From IMG/VR virus record IMGVR_UViG_3300042289_000986, positions 1 through 64,000 of that record: a stretch of DNA of 64,000 bases; one strand, given 5' to 3'. The notes beneath the pieces are model-generated. The model did not search any database. It saw only the letters and a list, made by a program, of their open reading frames with translations, and was not told the origin of the DNA. This DNA comes from a virus. The translations under genes were made by a program, and so were the position numbers. Positions 19,401 to 27,384 of the stretch are shown piece after piece (the first letter of the stretch is position 1; every line of letters starts with the position of its first letter).

Positions 19401-21851
19401 AGAAACATCTGTTTTATTTTTTCTAAATGAACTTCTATTATAAGTGTATCTTCTTCCTGTTTTTAAAATAAATGGTGTGTTCGTAGCATTTTTCCATTTA
19501 CCTCTCCCCCACCCAATAGGTTTATCATTTAAACTTAATCCGTCTGGATTGTTTTCGTTTAATTGATAAAAAGCAAATTGAGGACTTTGTGAATAATCTA
19601 AATTTCTAGAATCTTTCCATGTGTTTATTGCAAAATCAACACCAACACCATCAGGATCTGCAAAAATAAAATCCGTCATTGCATTATAATCCGTGAAATG
19701 ATCTCCAATGTGTCCTATTGGTGAAAATATAATTGATTTACAATTACATTCTTTCCAATAATCTTTTGTGAAAATTGGAGTTGTATTTAAATAATCTTGA
19801 TCTCCATAATAGTTATGTGATTTTTTCCCATATGGACAGTAATCAGCATGTTCTATAAATTTTATTACTTCATCTAATCGCGTGTCTCTATCTCCCCAAA
19901 CAAACGATATTTTTTCTGATGGATTAATTTTTGTGAATAAACCGAATTGGACCGGACCATCAACATATTCTGCACATTTATCTGCTGATGTAAAATAAAC
20001 TTGGGTACTATCAGTGTAGTAATCCATGACATTCAACCCTTGAGTACCAAGCCAAGCAGCTTCAATGGGTTCTGATGATTTATTGCTTAATTTATAAATT
20101 ACATCGGATTCTTCAAAAGTTCTTCCCGCAACTGCTCCTTGCATTGTTTTAGGTACGTTTACCTCAGATAACAGAATTGGTAAAGCAGTATCTTTTTGAA
20201 TTGTAATTGGAAGATTTGGTAAATTGTTTATCTTTAAAACTGGCCAAAGAAAATTATTTATACCAGTTTCAACTGGCAAGTCTGTATTTTGAAATTTATA
20301 TAAAAACGATTCTTCAATCGGTGTTCGATTTACTTCATCATAAACAGCGAGAGTTTCAGTTTGTTTTTGATATTTTGTAATAGTGTCCGCTTCATTAGAA
20401 AATAATCCAGCATAAGCTCCACTGTTTGATAAATTTGTTTGATTTAAATAGATGGGAGCAATAGAACAAAGAGGTAATCCTGTTGTGTAATAAGTTTGTA
20501 ATAATTCTTTTTTAACATTTGAATCAAGCAAGTTAAATTTATCAAATATATCATCACGAACATTGTATCCTAAAAAGTTATTACCTTTTGACGATAGATT
20601 AAAACCAGGAAACGGAAAAATAAAAGTTTTTTGTGTTTGTCTTTCGATTCTAATATTCATAGAATCATCTACTTGAATTATCTTTTCACCATTAAACCAA
20701 GCACCTTCAACTACACCATTTTTTTCTGTAAAAATTAAATCTGAAACATCAAAAGCAGAACCTGCGGTTGCTCCTGATTCTAAAAAGTTAGCTTCATTTA
20801 AAGGTATTGTTTCAAACGTATTGACAAACTGCAAATTATCTAAACTCTTAGTTCCACTAGGCCATAAAAACCAACTGTTTCCTTCTGGTAATTCCAGAGT
20901 TAATCTTTCATCAGGTTGATAAACATCTTTTAATCTTACAGCCGTCAAACCATAAACATTTTCACCCAAATATTTTTGTGAAGCTTCAATTTGATTATAA
21001 ATTAATGCTGATAAAGAAGATAGTGATGAAGTATCGGTTAGTGTATTGTTTTGAACAAAGCTGTAATTTGCTAATCGAAATGGAAGTTCTGAATTTAATT
21101 CCCCATCATCTTCTCTAATTTCATTTGTCACATATTCTGCAAACAATCTAGACAGAGGATTTTCTGATATTCTTGGTAGAAATCTTGTAGAAAGAATGCC
21201 TTTTATCTCATCGGAAGAAAACCCCTCAAATGGTGTTGTATTAACAAGACTTGCAACATCAACATATTCGTTAATATCAACATCTGGATCGGAATCAAAA
21301 TATGTATTAGCATCATGCAATTCCTCGACTTCAATAAAAAAATTATCTTTTACTGCTGATAAGTCAGGAAATAAATTTAAAATTGGAGATGCAGGAACTT
21401 GTGTAATTGACCCTTCAGTGTTTGTGAATCCTCTTAGTATATATTCATATAAAAGTCTTTCTAAAGCATTGTTAGAACCGACTAAATTATATCTAAGTTT
21501 TGCTTCTTTAACGGCTTCTCTTTTTCTGGATAAGACTATTGATATTTCTTTTAATTTTTTGGCAAAAAACGGGATAGCAAAAATTAATTCTTCTTCGTTT
21601 TTGTAATCAATATCTGCTAAAAATTGATCTTTTTCTTTTTGACCAAAAAGAAAACTTAAGTCCTTTACAAGTTGAATATAATTTTGTTTTAAAGAATCTT
21701 TAAATTCGTTTTTTTCTAATCCTTTGGTAGCATACCAACTAATTAGATATTCATTATATTTTTGTCTAGCTATAGCAGAATTTAAAGTATCCTGATTAGC
21801 TACCCATTCCTTATAAGGTAAAGGTATATTAGTATCAAAAGAAACTGCCAT
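16410..21851 (-). CDS. Giant adhesin with von Willebrand A domain and C-terminal lectin-like domain
   Basis: 1813 residues, the longest gene here. About residues 835-1030 form a vWA domain: DLVVLVDQSKS holds the complete MIDAS motif DxSxS, followed by FTNVYDALQLAQ (MIDAS Thr) and KKILILTNGD (MIDAS Asp). The last 220 residues are concanavalin-like (LDIWFKSDFGTLN, INGKPALYFNG, LTIFVVGQF, LWIGSYGGG, AIMEIFIFKRFLTNKEK). The N-terminal 700 residues are unrecognised. MIDAS proteins bind ligands through a divalent metal. In a phage tail block this suggests host attachment or a tail-tip structural role. A TAAATATT box lies just upstream of the ATG. Confidence 0.8.
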   Translation of the reverse strand: MAVSFDTNIPLPYKEWVANQDTLNSAIARQKYNEYLISWYATKGLEKNEFKDSLKQNYIQLVKDLSFLFGQKEKDQFLADIDYKNEEELIFAIPFFAKKLKEISIVLSRKREAVKEAKLRYNLVGSNNALERLLYEYILRGFTNTEGSITQVPASPILNLFPDLSAVKDNFFIEVEELHDANTYFDSDPDVDINEYVDVASLVNTTPFEGFSSDEIKGILSTRFLPRISENPLSRLFAEYVTNEIREDDGELNSELPFRLANYSFVQNNTLTDTSSLSSLSALIYNQIEASQKYLGENVYGLTAVRLKDVYQPDERLTLELPEGNSWFLWPSGTKSLDNLQFVNTFETIPLNEANFLESGATAGSAFDVSDLIFTEKNGVVEGAWFNGEKIIQVDDSMNIRIERQTQKTFIFPFPGFNLSSKGNNFLGYNVRDDIFDKFNLLDSNVKKELLQTYYTTGLPLCSIAPIYLNQTNLSNSGAYAGLFSNEADTITKYQKQTETLAVYDEVNRTPIEESFLYKFQNTDLPVETGINNFLWPVLKINNLPNLPITIQKDTALPILLSEVNVPKTMQGAVAGRTFEESDVIYKLSNKSSEPIEAAWLGTQGLNVMDYYTDSTQVYFTSADKCAEYVDGPVQFGLFTKINPSEKISFVWGDRDTRLDEVIKFIEHADYCPYGKKSHNYYGDQDYLNTTPIFTKDYWKECNCKSIIFSPIGHIGDHFTDYNAMTDFIFADPDGVGVDFAINTWKDSRNLDYSQSPQFAFYQLNENNPDGLSLNDKPIGWGRGKWKNATNTPFILKTGRRYTYNRSSFRKNKTDVSQSPYLIVKYPYKKVLGYIYSDQPIDLVVLVDQSKSQLLDLPTVKEILVGLIQNFLGKNKLDIQISFITFGTTASVLTYLSKDQAMMDLYLTSINVPEDPQEQFTNVYDALQLAQFILNYPSTETEFLNIRNLCSKLNYTIANPILQPQAFNIPNPRAQKKILILTNGDINILQGTTDEMFESESDKFEAEKRTLDLADTIKKQNVDIYVSDIGEYNTQSQEFSIKLASRRSLYFNLKRYLVSGDGKPEDFVEYVAYRLNNQVPLAPSWNKAIRSVEGGWVGINDASDMFLNPGDYLIYVHQGNVIYRSTGVGKDFTTPALDFTINMKLDGWDYVNNYFTLSAVGPFYGGKPFWAKVYTNIDTKNNFNKETYKFSGNPRYIKDYVRVTQPEISTMLLKNGDELVYKRYLNQNLTWNQPFTFNVTLSPLTWKKIKFTKELSSLKDLIKNNPYEYVAEITEEPSDIILESYSSFNPSYYNYYARKSFTYNQDLFLNKRCEETFVVYNTAATIVPDEPYANLSNVHFPTVATVPIPINAVSKKQVGEYLLPDKLGVSTYRGKGYTITIDNDNLSMIDEKSERLFLDLGKYGPRNRGLTKKDQITPTKISSIDSRWMYEPYGRGKRSGIIDETVENQKFTPYQTTYEIEKEHKFGVSRTTDLFQFWTPPIPPTWNQPDLYPLTFRKELTPENYEKRKERLLVNEGELVEWRTDLFGYDYGLYKQTIPSSLPNLDIWFKSDFGTLNNVNPNINAVNGEPITRWLNKKGGISHFESYKSLFSTEAPILTSNYINGKPALYFNGNASMLFPYLLTNQNELTIFVVGQFLNVGTTFAQQNYQPMVSISLSSGLNYQAQYFDNETFSLYSEYGNNAFGYGNSYLDSVSPTISGTPIKLNYSKDGIAELQFTNNKVNLFEFSFRNGFSETFINKQYYLNTTDYGKSLNLPLYSSVGINNSGGLWIGSYGGGQYPTECAIMEIFIFKRFLTNKEKIDMRNYIFKEYNL

Positions 21852-21891
21852 AGTTTAAATATTTACTGAAAAAATACTTATATACTATGTT

Positions 21892-22200
21892 TTATGTTGT
21901 CTTTGGATTATTATCTTTGACTTGTTTTATAGATTTATAAAAATCAGAGTTTTGATCCAAAGTTCCTCCCGAATTAATCGTATGCCAAATCATATCTAAT
22001 TGATCAGATATAGCTGGATAATCTTTCATACGACGAAATTTATACATATTTCTTTCTTGTATTTCTTTTGCTTTTAATTCTAGTTGTTCTTTTGTTACTG
22101 GAGCAACCGTTGGTTCAATCCATTCAATTTTATCATTATTAACATTGACAATTGCATTTGGAACCAATTCTTGTATGGCTTGTGCTAGTGCTATATTCAT
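21892..22200 (-). CDS. Small tail protein of the YP(x)I.DQLD type
   Basis: 102 residues. The C-terminal half has RRMKDYPAISDQLDMIWH, a motif common near the C-terminus of phage tail fibre-associated or assembly proteins. It directly follows the fibre gene on the minus strand (3-base gap) and precedes the vWA adhesin, so a fibre assembly or attachment role is likely. Confidence 0.65.
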   Translation of the reverse strand: MNIALAQAIQELVPNAIVNVNNDKIEWIEPTVAPVTKEQLELKAKEIQERNMYKFRRMKDYPAISDQLDMIWHTINSGGTLDQNSDFYKSIKQVKDNNPKTT

Positions 22201-22203
22201 AAA

Positions 22204-23094
22204 TTATACCATTACTTCTGTAGCAGACATTATAGTTGGCGTCATAACATATTGGTTTGATGGTGTGTAAACATAAGCTGCCCAGTAATAAGACAATCCG
22301 ATATATGTGTATGCACCACCACCACTACCATTTGAAAAATAAAGAAAATATTCAATGTTATCACCAGCATTTGCTGATATGTCTTGATCCCACACATCAA
22401 TGTTGATCATGTTACCAGTATATCCCCAAGAATAATCTGCTTGATGGGTTGCTAAAAAATTTACATATGGTGGAGATGTGTTGAATTGTGAATGTAAAAA
22501 GGTATCACCAACACCATTAATTCTACGCATTATTGTTACGTAAGGCCAACTAGAATAAGAACCCAACATAAAATTTGCTTTTACGTTAAAAACGCTTCCC
22601 GTTTTTTGTGCTTGAATTGGGACTGAAAAACCAGTATATACGAAATTTGTGTTATTAGTATATGCTAAAAAGTTAGCTTGACTTACATTCTGATTTAAAA
22701 TAGCTCCAGCATATCCCATGTTAGAAGGAGCAATACCATCATCAGCGATTTTAATAGCATTAACTGAACCATCAGCCAACATAAGATTGTTGATGCCTTC
22801 ATTTTTTACAATAATATTTAAATTACTTGCTTCTTCAAATGTTTCTAAACCACCACCAGCACTTAATGTATTGAATTGTAAAGTTGTTCCTTGTGTACCA
22901 TTTACTGCATTAACAGTTCCTTTAAAAATTTTTTCACCTGCTCCCAAGTTAAATGCACTTTTTACACCAGACATTGCTTGATAAAAAGCATTACCAGCAA
23001 CTTTTCGAGTTCTATTATTTCTTACAACCACAAATTGATCGTTAGATTCAACTGTGGATAATTCTATTAATTCGGGTATTCTAACACCTGCCAT
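22204..23094 (-). CDS. Tail fibre-like protein
   Basis: 296 residues. N-terminus MAGVRIPELIEL...QFVVVRNNRTRKV is of the type that attaches short fibres to baseplates; NVSQANFLAYTNNTN and the C-terminal beta-sandwich (GDTFLHSQFNTSPPYVNFLATHQADY and on) resemble a C1q-like tip domain (inference). A perfect T4-type late box, TATAAATA, lies 6 bases upstream of the ATG on the minus strand. Confidence 0.65.
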   Translation of the reverse strand: MAGVRIPELIELSTVESNDQFVVVRNNRTRKVAGNAFYQAMSGVKSAFNLGAGEKIFKGTVNAVNGTQGTTLQFNTLSAGGGLETFEEASNLNIIVKNEGINNLMLADGSVNAIKIADDGIAPSNMGYAGAILNQNVSQANFLAYTNNTNFVYTGFSVPIQAQKTGSVFNVKANFMLGSYSSWPYVTIMRRINGVGDTFLHSQFNTSPPYVNFLATHQADYSWGYTGNMINIDVWDQDISANAGDNIEYFLYFSNGSGGGAYTYIGLSYYWAAYVYTPSNQYVMTPTIMSATEVMV

Positions 23095-23100
23095 ATTTTA

Positions 23101-23108
23101 TATTTATA
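23101..23108 (-). promoter_or_regulatory. T4-type late promoter box TATAAATA
   Basis: On the minus strand TATAAATA sits 6 bases before the ATG of the 22204-23094 fibre gene. T4 late promoters consist of this -10 box alone. The distance predicts a leaderless or nearly leaderless transcript. Confidence 0.6.
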
Positions 23109-23110
23109 CT

Positions 23111-23356
23111 TTAAAGTAAAATTTCAGCATCACCAGTATCAAGATTTGCTAAAATTGTTTCTAAATTAAAGGAATCACTTTCTGGCGTATATAACTTAAG
23201 TCTTGGAGTTTCTTTTGTTAAATTTATCAATGTTTCGTCAACCACTTGTAAATCTCTTTGGCATGGTTGTATTTCACCATTATATATTGGAAAAAAACCA
23301 TTTTTAGTGTTTAATCCAGCCATATATGTGTAAAGAAACCTAATATTTGAATTCAT
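23111..23356 (-). CDS. Hypothetical protein
   Basis: Start at 23356 (MNSNIRF) preferred because an ATAAATATT late-like box lies just upstream; a start at 23320 (MAGLNTK) is possible. 81 residues, with LQVVDETLINLTKETPRLKLY. It lies between the divergent DUF-like gene and the fibre gene. No family recognised. Confidence 0.5.
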   Translation of the reverse strand: MNSNIRFLYTYMAGLNTKNGFFPIYNGEIQPCQRDLQVVDETLINLTKETPRLKLYTPESDSFNLETILANLDTGDAEILL

Positions 23357-23370
23357 CTTATAATATTTAT

Positions 23371-23398
23371 TTGATTTGCGCTTTTTTTCATGTATTAT
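23371..23398 (+). promoter_or_regulatory. Sigma70-type promoter
   Basis: TTGATT (23371-23376), 16-bp spacer, TATTAT (23393-23398). The -10 box ends 6 bases before the ATG at 23405, so transcription should start at or next to the start codon. Confidence 0.5.
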
Positions 23399-23404
23399 GC
23401 TTAC

Positions 23405-24160
23405 ATGATTAATATTAAATTTTTGACACAAAAAAAAGAATTATTAGAATTTATTGAAAAGCCTTTTCCAGCCAAAAAAATTACACCCGAATGGTTAAAG
23501 AAAATGGGATCATTTCACCCATCAGATATTAAAATCGATGAAATGGGAGATCCTTTGACTACCATTAAAAAATGTATGCCCTTTAATGATGCTAGAACAG
23601 CAGGTTATTTTATTCCATTACCTTGTGATGTATATGTGGAAAGAAACCCACAATTACACATAAAGTGGTCCAGCGACCAATTTGAATTGATTGGTATGCA
23701 CCATAATTGGCAATTTGATGAATACCCCATCCCAAAAGGTTATGAAACAGAAGTTGCATTTAAATGGCTTAATCCTTGGATTATAAAAACACCCAAAAAT
23801 TGGTCTTGTTTATATACACACCCAATTCATTTTGATGAATTACCGTTTCAATCTTTAACTGGATTGGTTGATACTGATAAATTTCCATATCCTGTTAATT
23901 TTCCATTCTTATTAAAAGATGATTTTGAAGGACTTATACCAAAAGGAACTCCATTTATTCAAGTTATCCCATTTAAAAGAGAGAAGTTTGTTTCAACTTA
24001 TTCTTATGATGATGGAAGATATCAAAAACTTTGGTTAAAAGCCAGAACAGTATTTTTTGATAGATACAAAAAATTCTTTAGAACACCCAAAGAATTTTTA
24101 GAAGGTGATGTTGAAAAACCAAAGTGTCCATTTGCTTTTTTACATAACAAAAAAGACTAA
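23405..24160 (+). CDS. Conserved phage protein of unknown function (DUF6065-like)
   Basis: 251 residues from the ATG at 23405, chosen because a sigma70-type -10 box overlaps the alternative ATG at 23390. Recognisable phrases are PAKKITPEWLKK near the N-terminus, HHNWQFDEYPIPKG near the middle, and GLIPKGTPFIQVIPFKREKF, resembling the DUF6065 family found in marine phages (family name from memory, unverified). Function unknown; it is rich in aromatic residues and Pro, like a cupin-type beta fold. Confidence 0.6.
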   Translation: MINIKFLTQKKELLEFIEKPFPAKKITPEWLKKMGSFHPSDIKIDEMGDPLTTIKKCMPFNDARTAGYFIPLPCDVYVERNPQLHIKWSSDQFELIGMHHNWQFDEYPIPKGYETEVAFKWLNPWIIKTPKNWSCLYTHPIHFDELPFQSLTGLVDTDKFPYPVNFPFLLKDDFEGLIPKGTPFIQVIPFKREKFVSTYSYDDGRYQKLWLKARTVFFDRYKKFFRTPKEFLEGDVEKPKCPFAFLHNKKD

Positions 24161-24169
24161 ATATTAATA

Positions 24170-24724
24170 ATGCATAAATTTGATACTGTTATTAATGAAT
24201 TTTTGGGTAGTTTGGCATCTGCTGCTGGTTCGGCTTTAAAAGCCGCTGAAGACCCATCATTCTTGGGACAAACTATTAAAAACTATCAAACAGAAAAAGG
24301 AAAAAAAGAAGGTCAACCATACGGTGTAAACAATCAACCAAAACCTGGTGACATTGCCATTTATCAACAAAACCCAGAAGTTACCGCACACATTGATACA
24401 AAGGTTGCTACTGCCCCATATAAAAAAGAAAATGTAGAATTTTTAGAAGGACAGTTTCAAGTTACATTGATGACACCTGATCGTAAAACTTCACCATATT
24501 CTTTTGTTAAAACAGAAAACAATCCTGATTGGCGAATAGAAAAAGATGAAATCATTCGACGTAACGAAAGTGCTCCTCCGAAAAAACAAGATTTTGTTTT
24601 AACTGAAACTGACCCCAGAACACAAAGACCAGTTCGTCAACAGTTTAAGACAATGGTCGTTGGTAAAAGTACCAAGTTTCCAAATTGGTCAAGTTATAAA
24701 GCTTACGTTAAATCACAAAAATAG
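24170..24724 (+). CDS. Hypothetical protein with leader-like N-terminus
   Basis: 184 residues. N-terminus MHKFDTVINEFLGSLASAAG resembles short capsid-targeting leaders. Middle is Lys/Gln/Pro-rich; C-terminus FPNWSSYKAYVKSQK. A TAAATATTAATA late-like box precedes the ATG. No family recognised. Confidence 0.5.
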   Translation: MHKFDTVINEFLGSLASAAGSALKAAEDPSFLGQTIKNYQTEKGKKEGQPYGVNNQPKPGDIAIYQQNPEVTAHIDTKVATAPYKKENVEFLEGQFQVTLMTPDRKTSPYSFVKTENNPDWRIEKDEIIRRNESAPPKKQDFVLTETDPRTQRPVRQQFKTMVVGKSTKFPNWSSYKAYVKSQK

Positions 24725-24757
24725 TTGATTTTTAACTTCACTATAATAAATTAAAAT

Positions 24758-24958
24758 ATGCATTCACAAATCGTTAAAATTTCTTTCGATAAACCAATCT
24801 TTGATTTTTCTAGAAGAGAAAAATTTGTTAATACTCAAATTCAAAAAAACATAGATTTGTTTAATCATAACGGATTTATTGTTTTAGAGCATAATATCTT
24901 AACTAAAAATGATTCTTATGCTTCCGTTGAATTTAAACTTAAAAGAATGGTAGGTTAA
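24758..24958 (+). CDS. Hypothetical small protein
   Basis: 66 residues, basic, beta-alpha-beta type pattern (IVKISFDKPIFDFSRREKF ... DSYASVEFKLKRM). Ends 4 bases inside the convergent DNA methyltransferase gene. No family recognised. Confidence 0.45.
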   Translation: MHSQIVKISFDKPIFDFSRREKFVNTQIQKNIDLFNHNGFIVLEHNILTKNDSYASVEFKLKRMVG

Positions 24959-26043
24959 TTTTTGCGCCATATCCACAAAGGCTCAACAAATATTCCTTCT
25001 TTGTGAGATTTGCTATTAATTCTTTTAGCCATCCTATAGTTTAAATTTTCTTCTTTGCTTGAATTTGGGAGACTAGATATAAAATCATTCATAGGATCGC
25101 ATATACGATTGATGGTATGATTACAATACACATCACTAATATTGATTGCCAGTATACCGTTAGGTTTTAATTTATTCCAACAATCATTTAAAGTTTTAAA
25201 TAAAAACTTTTCGAGCCACACATCAATTTTTTTATATCTTTTCCAACTTTGATTTTCTTCTTGTGTGTATCTTTCAACAATAAAGTATGGTGGACTTGTA
25301 AAAATAGTATCATAGTTACTTTCTAATTTTTCTACAGTTTCTTCCGCAGCACCAACAATCATTTTAATTTCTTTGTTTTGATTGAATGTTTTTATTTGTT
25401 GGTTATATCCTTCAACCAAATTTTGATTTGGATCTATACCAGTATAACTTTTGATATTTTCAGTTACCATCGCACCTGAAAGTCTATCACCCCAACCAGA
25501 ACTAAAATCTAATACATTTTCTGAATTGAATATTTCATATATTGCTTTTGCAGCAGATGGACGAAATTGTGAAGCTATATACTTTCTCATAGCTATACAA
25601 CTTCTTAGAATGTCTGTATTAACTTCTTTTACTTTTAATCCCCACAAAGCATTGCAAAGAGTATAAAAGAATTTTTTTTGTGTCCAATTTCGATATGGTG
25701 ATGGTGAATTAATACAATCACAATGATATCTTAATTCTTGATGAAAATAATTTGATGATTTATTCCCAACATTACATGAGTCTATATACTTGGTTCCCAA
25801 ATCCCACTTGTATTCATATCGAGAAAAAAGACTTGATTCTTTAATTAAGATTTTTGTGTTTAATTCCTTTAGTTTTTCAAAATCTTTCTTGCAATCTTCT
25901 TCAGAAATGTTTACCATAGGCATAGAACAATTTCTTGTTTTATTCCAAATGATTTCTTTTATTTCATCAGACGGTTTTGGATACTTTAAAAGTATATCAG
26001 ACCATTCTGATTCGGTAAAAATTTGCATATACCAATTATCCAC
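24955..26043 (-). CDS. Orphan DNA amino-methyltransferase (SPPY type)
   Basis: 362 residues. About residues 177-187 give DFSSGWGDRLSGA (SAM-binding motif I), and TSPPYFIVERYTQ (about 250) is motif IV with SPPY, the catalytic loop of N4-cytosine or N6-adenine methyltransferases. The order I then IV fits the beta/gamma-like arrangement of phage enzymes. No restriction gene is adjacent, so it likely protects phage DNA from host nucleases or marks it. Target sequence cannot be read from the protein. Confidence 0.8.
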   Translation of the reverse strand: MDNWYMQIFTESEWSDILLKYPKPSDEIKEIIWNKTRNCSMPMVNISEEDCKKDFEKLKELNTKILIKESSLFSRYEYKWDLGTKYIDSCNVGNKSSNYFHQELRYHCDCINSPSPYRNWTQKKFFYTLCNALWGLKVKEVNTDILRSCIAMRKYIASQFRPSAAKAIYEIFNSENVLDFSSGWGDRLSGAMVTENIKSYTGIDPNQNLVEGYNQQIKTFNQNKEIKMIVGAAEETVEKLESNYDTIFTSPPYFIVERYTQEENQSWKRYKKIDVWLEKFLFKTLNDCWNKLKPNGILAINISDVYCNHTINRICDPMNDFISSLPNSSKEENLNYRMAKRINSKSHKEGIFVEPLWIWRKN

Positions 26044-26094
26044 ATAAACAAATGAATGTCAAAGAAATTAAAAAACTATTGACAATTTCTTTGG

Positions 26095-26102
26095 TATAAA
26101 TA
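26095..26102 (+). promoter_or_regulatory. T4-type late promoter box TATAAATA
   Basis: TATAAATA, 11 bases before the ATG at 26114, without a sigma70 -35 at proper distance (a TTGACA at 26079-26084 is only 10 bp away). Confidence 0.6.
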
Positions 26103-26113
26103 AACTAACAAAC

Positions 26114-26689
26114 ATGCCTAAAAGGAAAAAACGCAAAACACCCGTCAAACGCACCAAGGTTAAATCATACAAATATGAACAACCAGTTCATGTTGAAAAG
26201 AAATATCCTGTAGATCAGTTTGAGGATTTAAAGGGTTGGATGGAATATTATAAACAACATAATAAATTTCCATACAAACAAATTCTTTGTTGTAAATGTC
26301 ACACGGGATTTGCATCGATGAAAGGACTAGGTTGGAAGAAAGCCTTTGAAAGATGTGATGGTGATGCCATGAGAGTTTTAAATGAAACCTATTGCAAAGA
26401 TTGTAGGGAAGTTCAACCAAAAGAAAAGAAAGTAAAAGTTCTTACTAGGGAAGAAATGGAAGCCAGAGCAGAAGAAATTCGTCGCAATCTACCAAAGATA
26501 GATTTACACAAAGAAAGACAAGTTATTGACCTTAGAAAAGACAAAGCAGCTTGTGAGGAACACACACGATTTGCATGTATGCGCCCTGACATTTATCTTG
26601 ACAATGATAAGACTTGCGACTATTGTAGTATAAACAAATGGTGTGCTTGTCCCATCAAAAAGTTTTCAAAACAATATAAAAATAAATGA
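26114..26689 (+). CDS. Basic Cys-rich (zinc-finger-like) protein
   Basis: 191 residues. Very basic N-terminus (MPKRKKRKTPVKRTK). Two Cys clusters: LCCKCHTG with CKDCREV about 40 residues later, and CEEHTRFACM with CDYCSINKWCACP near the C-terminus. Both look like zinc sites. A nucleic-acid binding role is plausible. ATGA overlap with the next gene. Family not recognised. Confidence 0.6.
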   Translation: MPKRKKRKTPVKRTKVKSYKYEQPVHVEKKYPVDQFEDLKGWMEYYKQHNKFPYKQILCCKCHTGFASMKGLGWKKAFERCDGDAMRVLNETYCKDCREVQPKEKKVKVLTREEMEARAEEIRRNLPKIDLHKERQVIDLRKDKAACEEHTRFACMRPDIYLDNDKTCDYCSINKWCACPIKKFSKQYKNK

Positions 26690-26862
26690 ACATTACTGAA
26701 AAACTGTTGATTATATTGATACTTGTAAGTGCTTTAAATTCTGTTACAATTATTTCATTAGAAAACAAATTAAAAAGTGTGGAGAAAATGGCTTCAGAAT
26801 ATTTTGCGCCCATTCCAGACTACGACATTCAAGGAGAACCCCAAGATGGAAGAACTAAATAA
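26686..26862 (+). CDS. Small single-pass membrane protein
   Basis: 58 residues beginning MNITEKLLIILILVSALNS, a hydrophobic segment (residues 6-24), followed by a short coiled stretch and a polar tail. Start overlaps the upstream stop (ATGA). Could be an inner-membrane lysis or exclusion factor by size, but there is no specific evidence. Confidence 0.55.
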   Translation: MNITEKLLIILILVSALNSVTIISLENKLKSVEKMASEYFAPIPDYDIQGEPQDGRTK

Positions 26863-27076
26863 ACCAGTAACAAACCCCCAAGGTCCATACAGAATTAAAT
26901 TAACATATAAAGGAATCGATTGTCACATTCAGATGAAAAGCATTAGTGAGTGTGAATTTGATATTCGAGTAAAAACAAAACAAAAAATGACGGAATCTGA
27001 TTTGTTTGGGCTTAAAGAATATTTGGATGCCGAAGGCTTTACTAATGAGGCTAGAAAACATAATCTTATGTGGTAA
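26846..27076 (+). CDS. Hypothetical protein
   Basis: Start at 26846 (MEELNKPV) preferred over upstream ATG at 26777, which lies inside the previous gene. 76 residues; beta-rich then helix (KMTESDLFGLKEYLDAEGF). Overlaps the upstream gene by 17 bases. No family recognised. Confidence 0.5.
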   Translation: MEELNKPVTNPQGPYRIKLTYKGIDCHIQMKSISECEFDIRVKTKQKMTESDLFGLKEYLDAEGFTNEARKHNLMW

Positions 27077-27084
27077 GTGATTAT

Positions 27085-27384
27085 ATGAGTGAAAAATGCT
27101 GCCAAAACAAAAAAGACTGTTGTAAGAACCAACCACAACAACAAAACTTAAACGACTATATGAAATTGGGTTTTTCTTTTTGGCTTACGCTAGTTTTTGT
27201 AGGACTAAAACTATTCGGTGCAATTGATTGGTCTTGGTTGTGGGTTCTTTCTCCACTATGGATTGGATACGGCTTTATTTTTGTTTTAATTATGAGCTAT
27301 GTTTTCTTATCAGCTTTGACAAGACAAACCGCAAGACTCAAATTCAAGATTACAAAAAAACAAAAAGAAAAAGCAGAAGATTAA
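27085..27384 (+). CDS. Two-pass membrane protein, phage Tmemb_185A/Fragile-X-F-like
   Basis: About 99 residues from ATG 27085 (27070 also possible). Cys-rich N-terminus (EKCCQNKKDCCKNQ), two membrane segments (about 34-52 and 58-80) with IDWSWLWVLSPLWIGYGF, a phrase seen in phage proteins annotated as transmembrane Fragile-X-F proteins. Basic C-tail. Role unknown. Ends 4 bases into the convergent gene. Confidence 0.55.
   Translation: MSEKCCQNKKDCCKNQPQQQNLNDYMKLGFSFWLTLVFVGLKLFGAIDWSWLWVLSPLWIGYGFIFVLIMSYVFLSALTRQTARLKFKITKKQKEKAED

Noticed and set aside
23390-23404. Upstream ATG (23390) for the DUF6065-like gene
   Set aside because: It overlaps the -10 hexamer of a sigma70-type promoter; the ATG at 23405 is the one placed at the predicted transcript start.
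26079-26102. TTGACA plus TATAAA before 26114 as a sigma70 promoter
   Set aside because: The spacer is only 10 bp; the TATAAATA box alone as a late-type promoter fits better.
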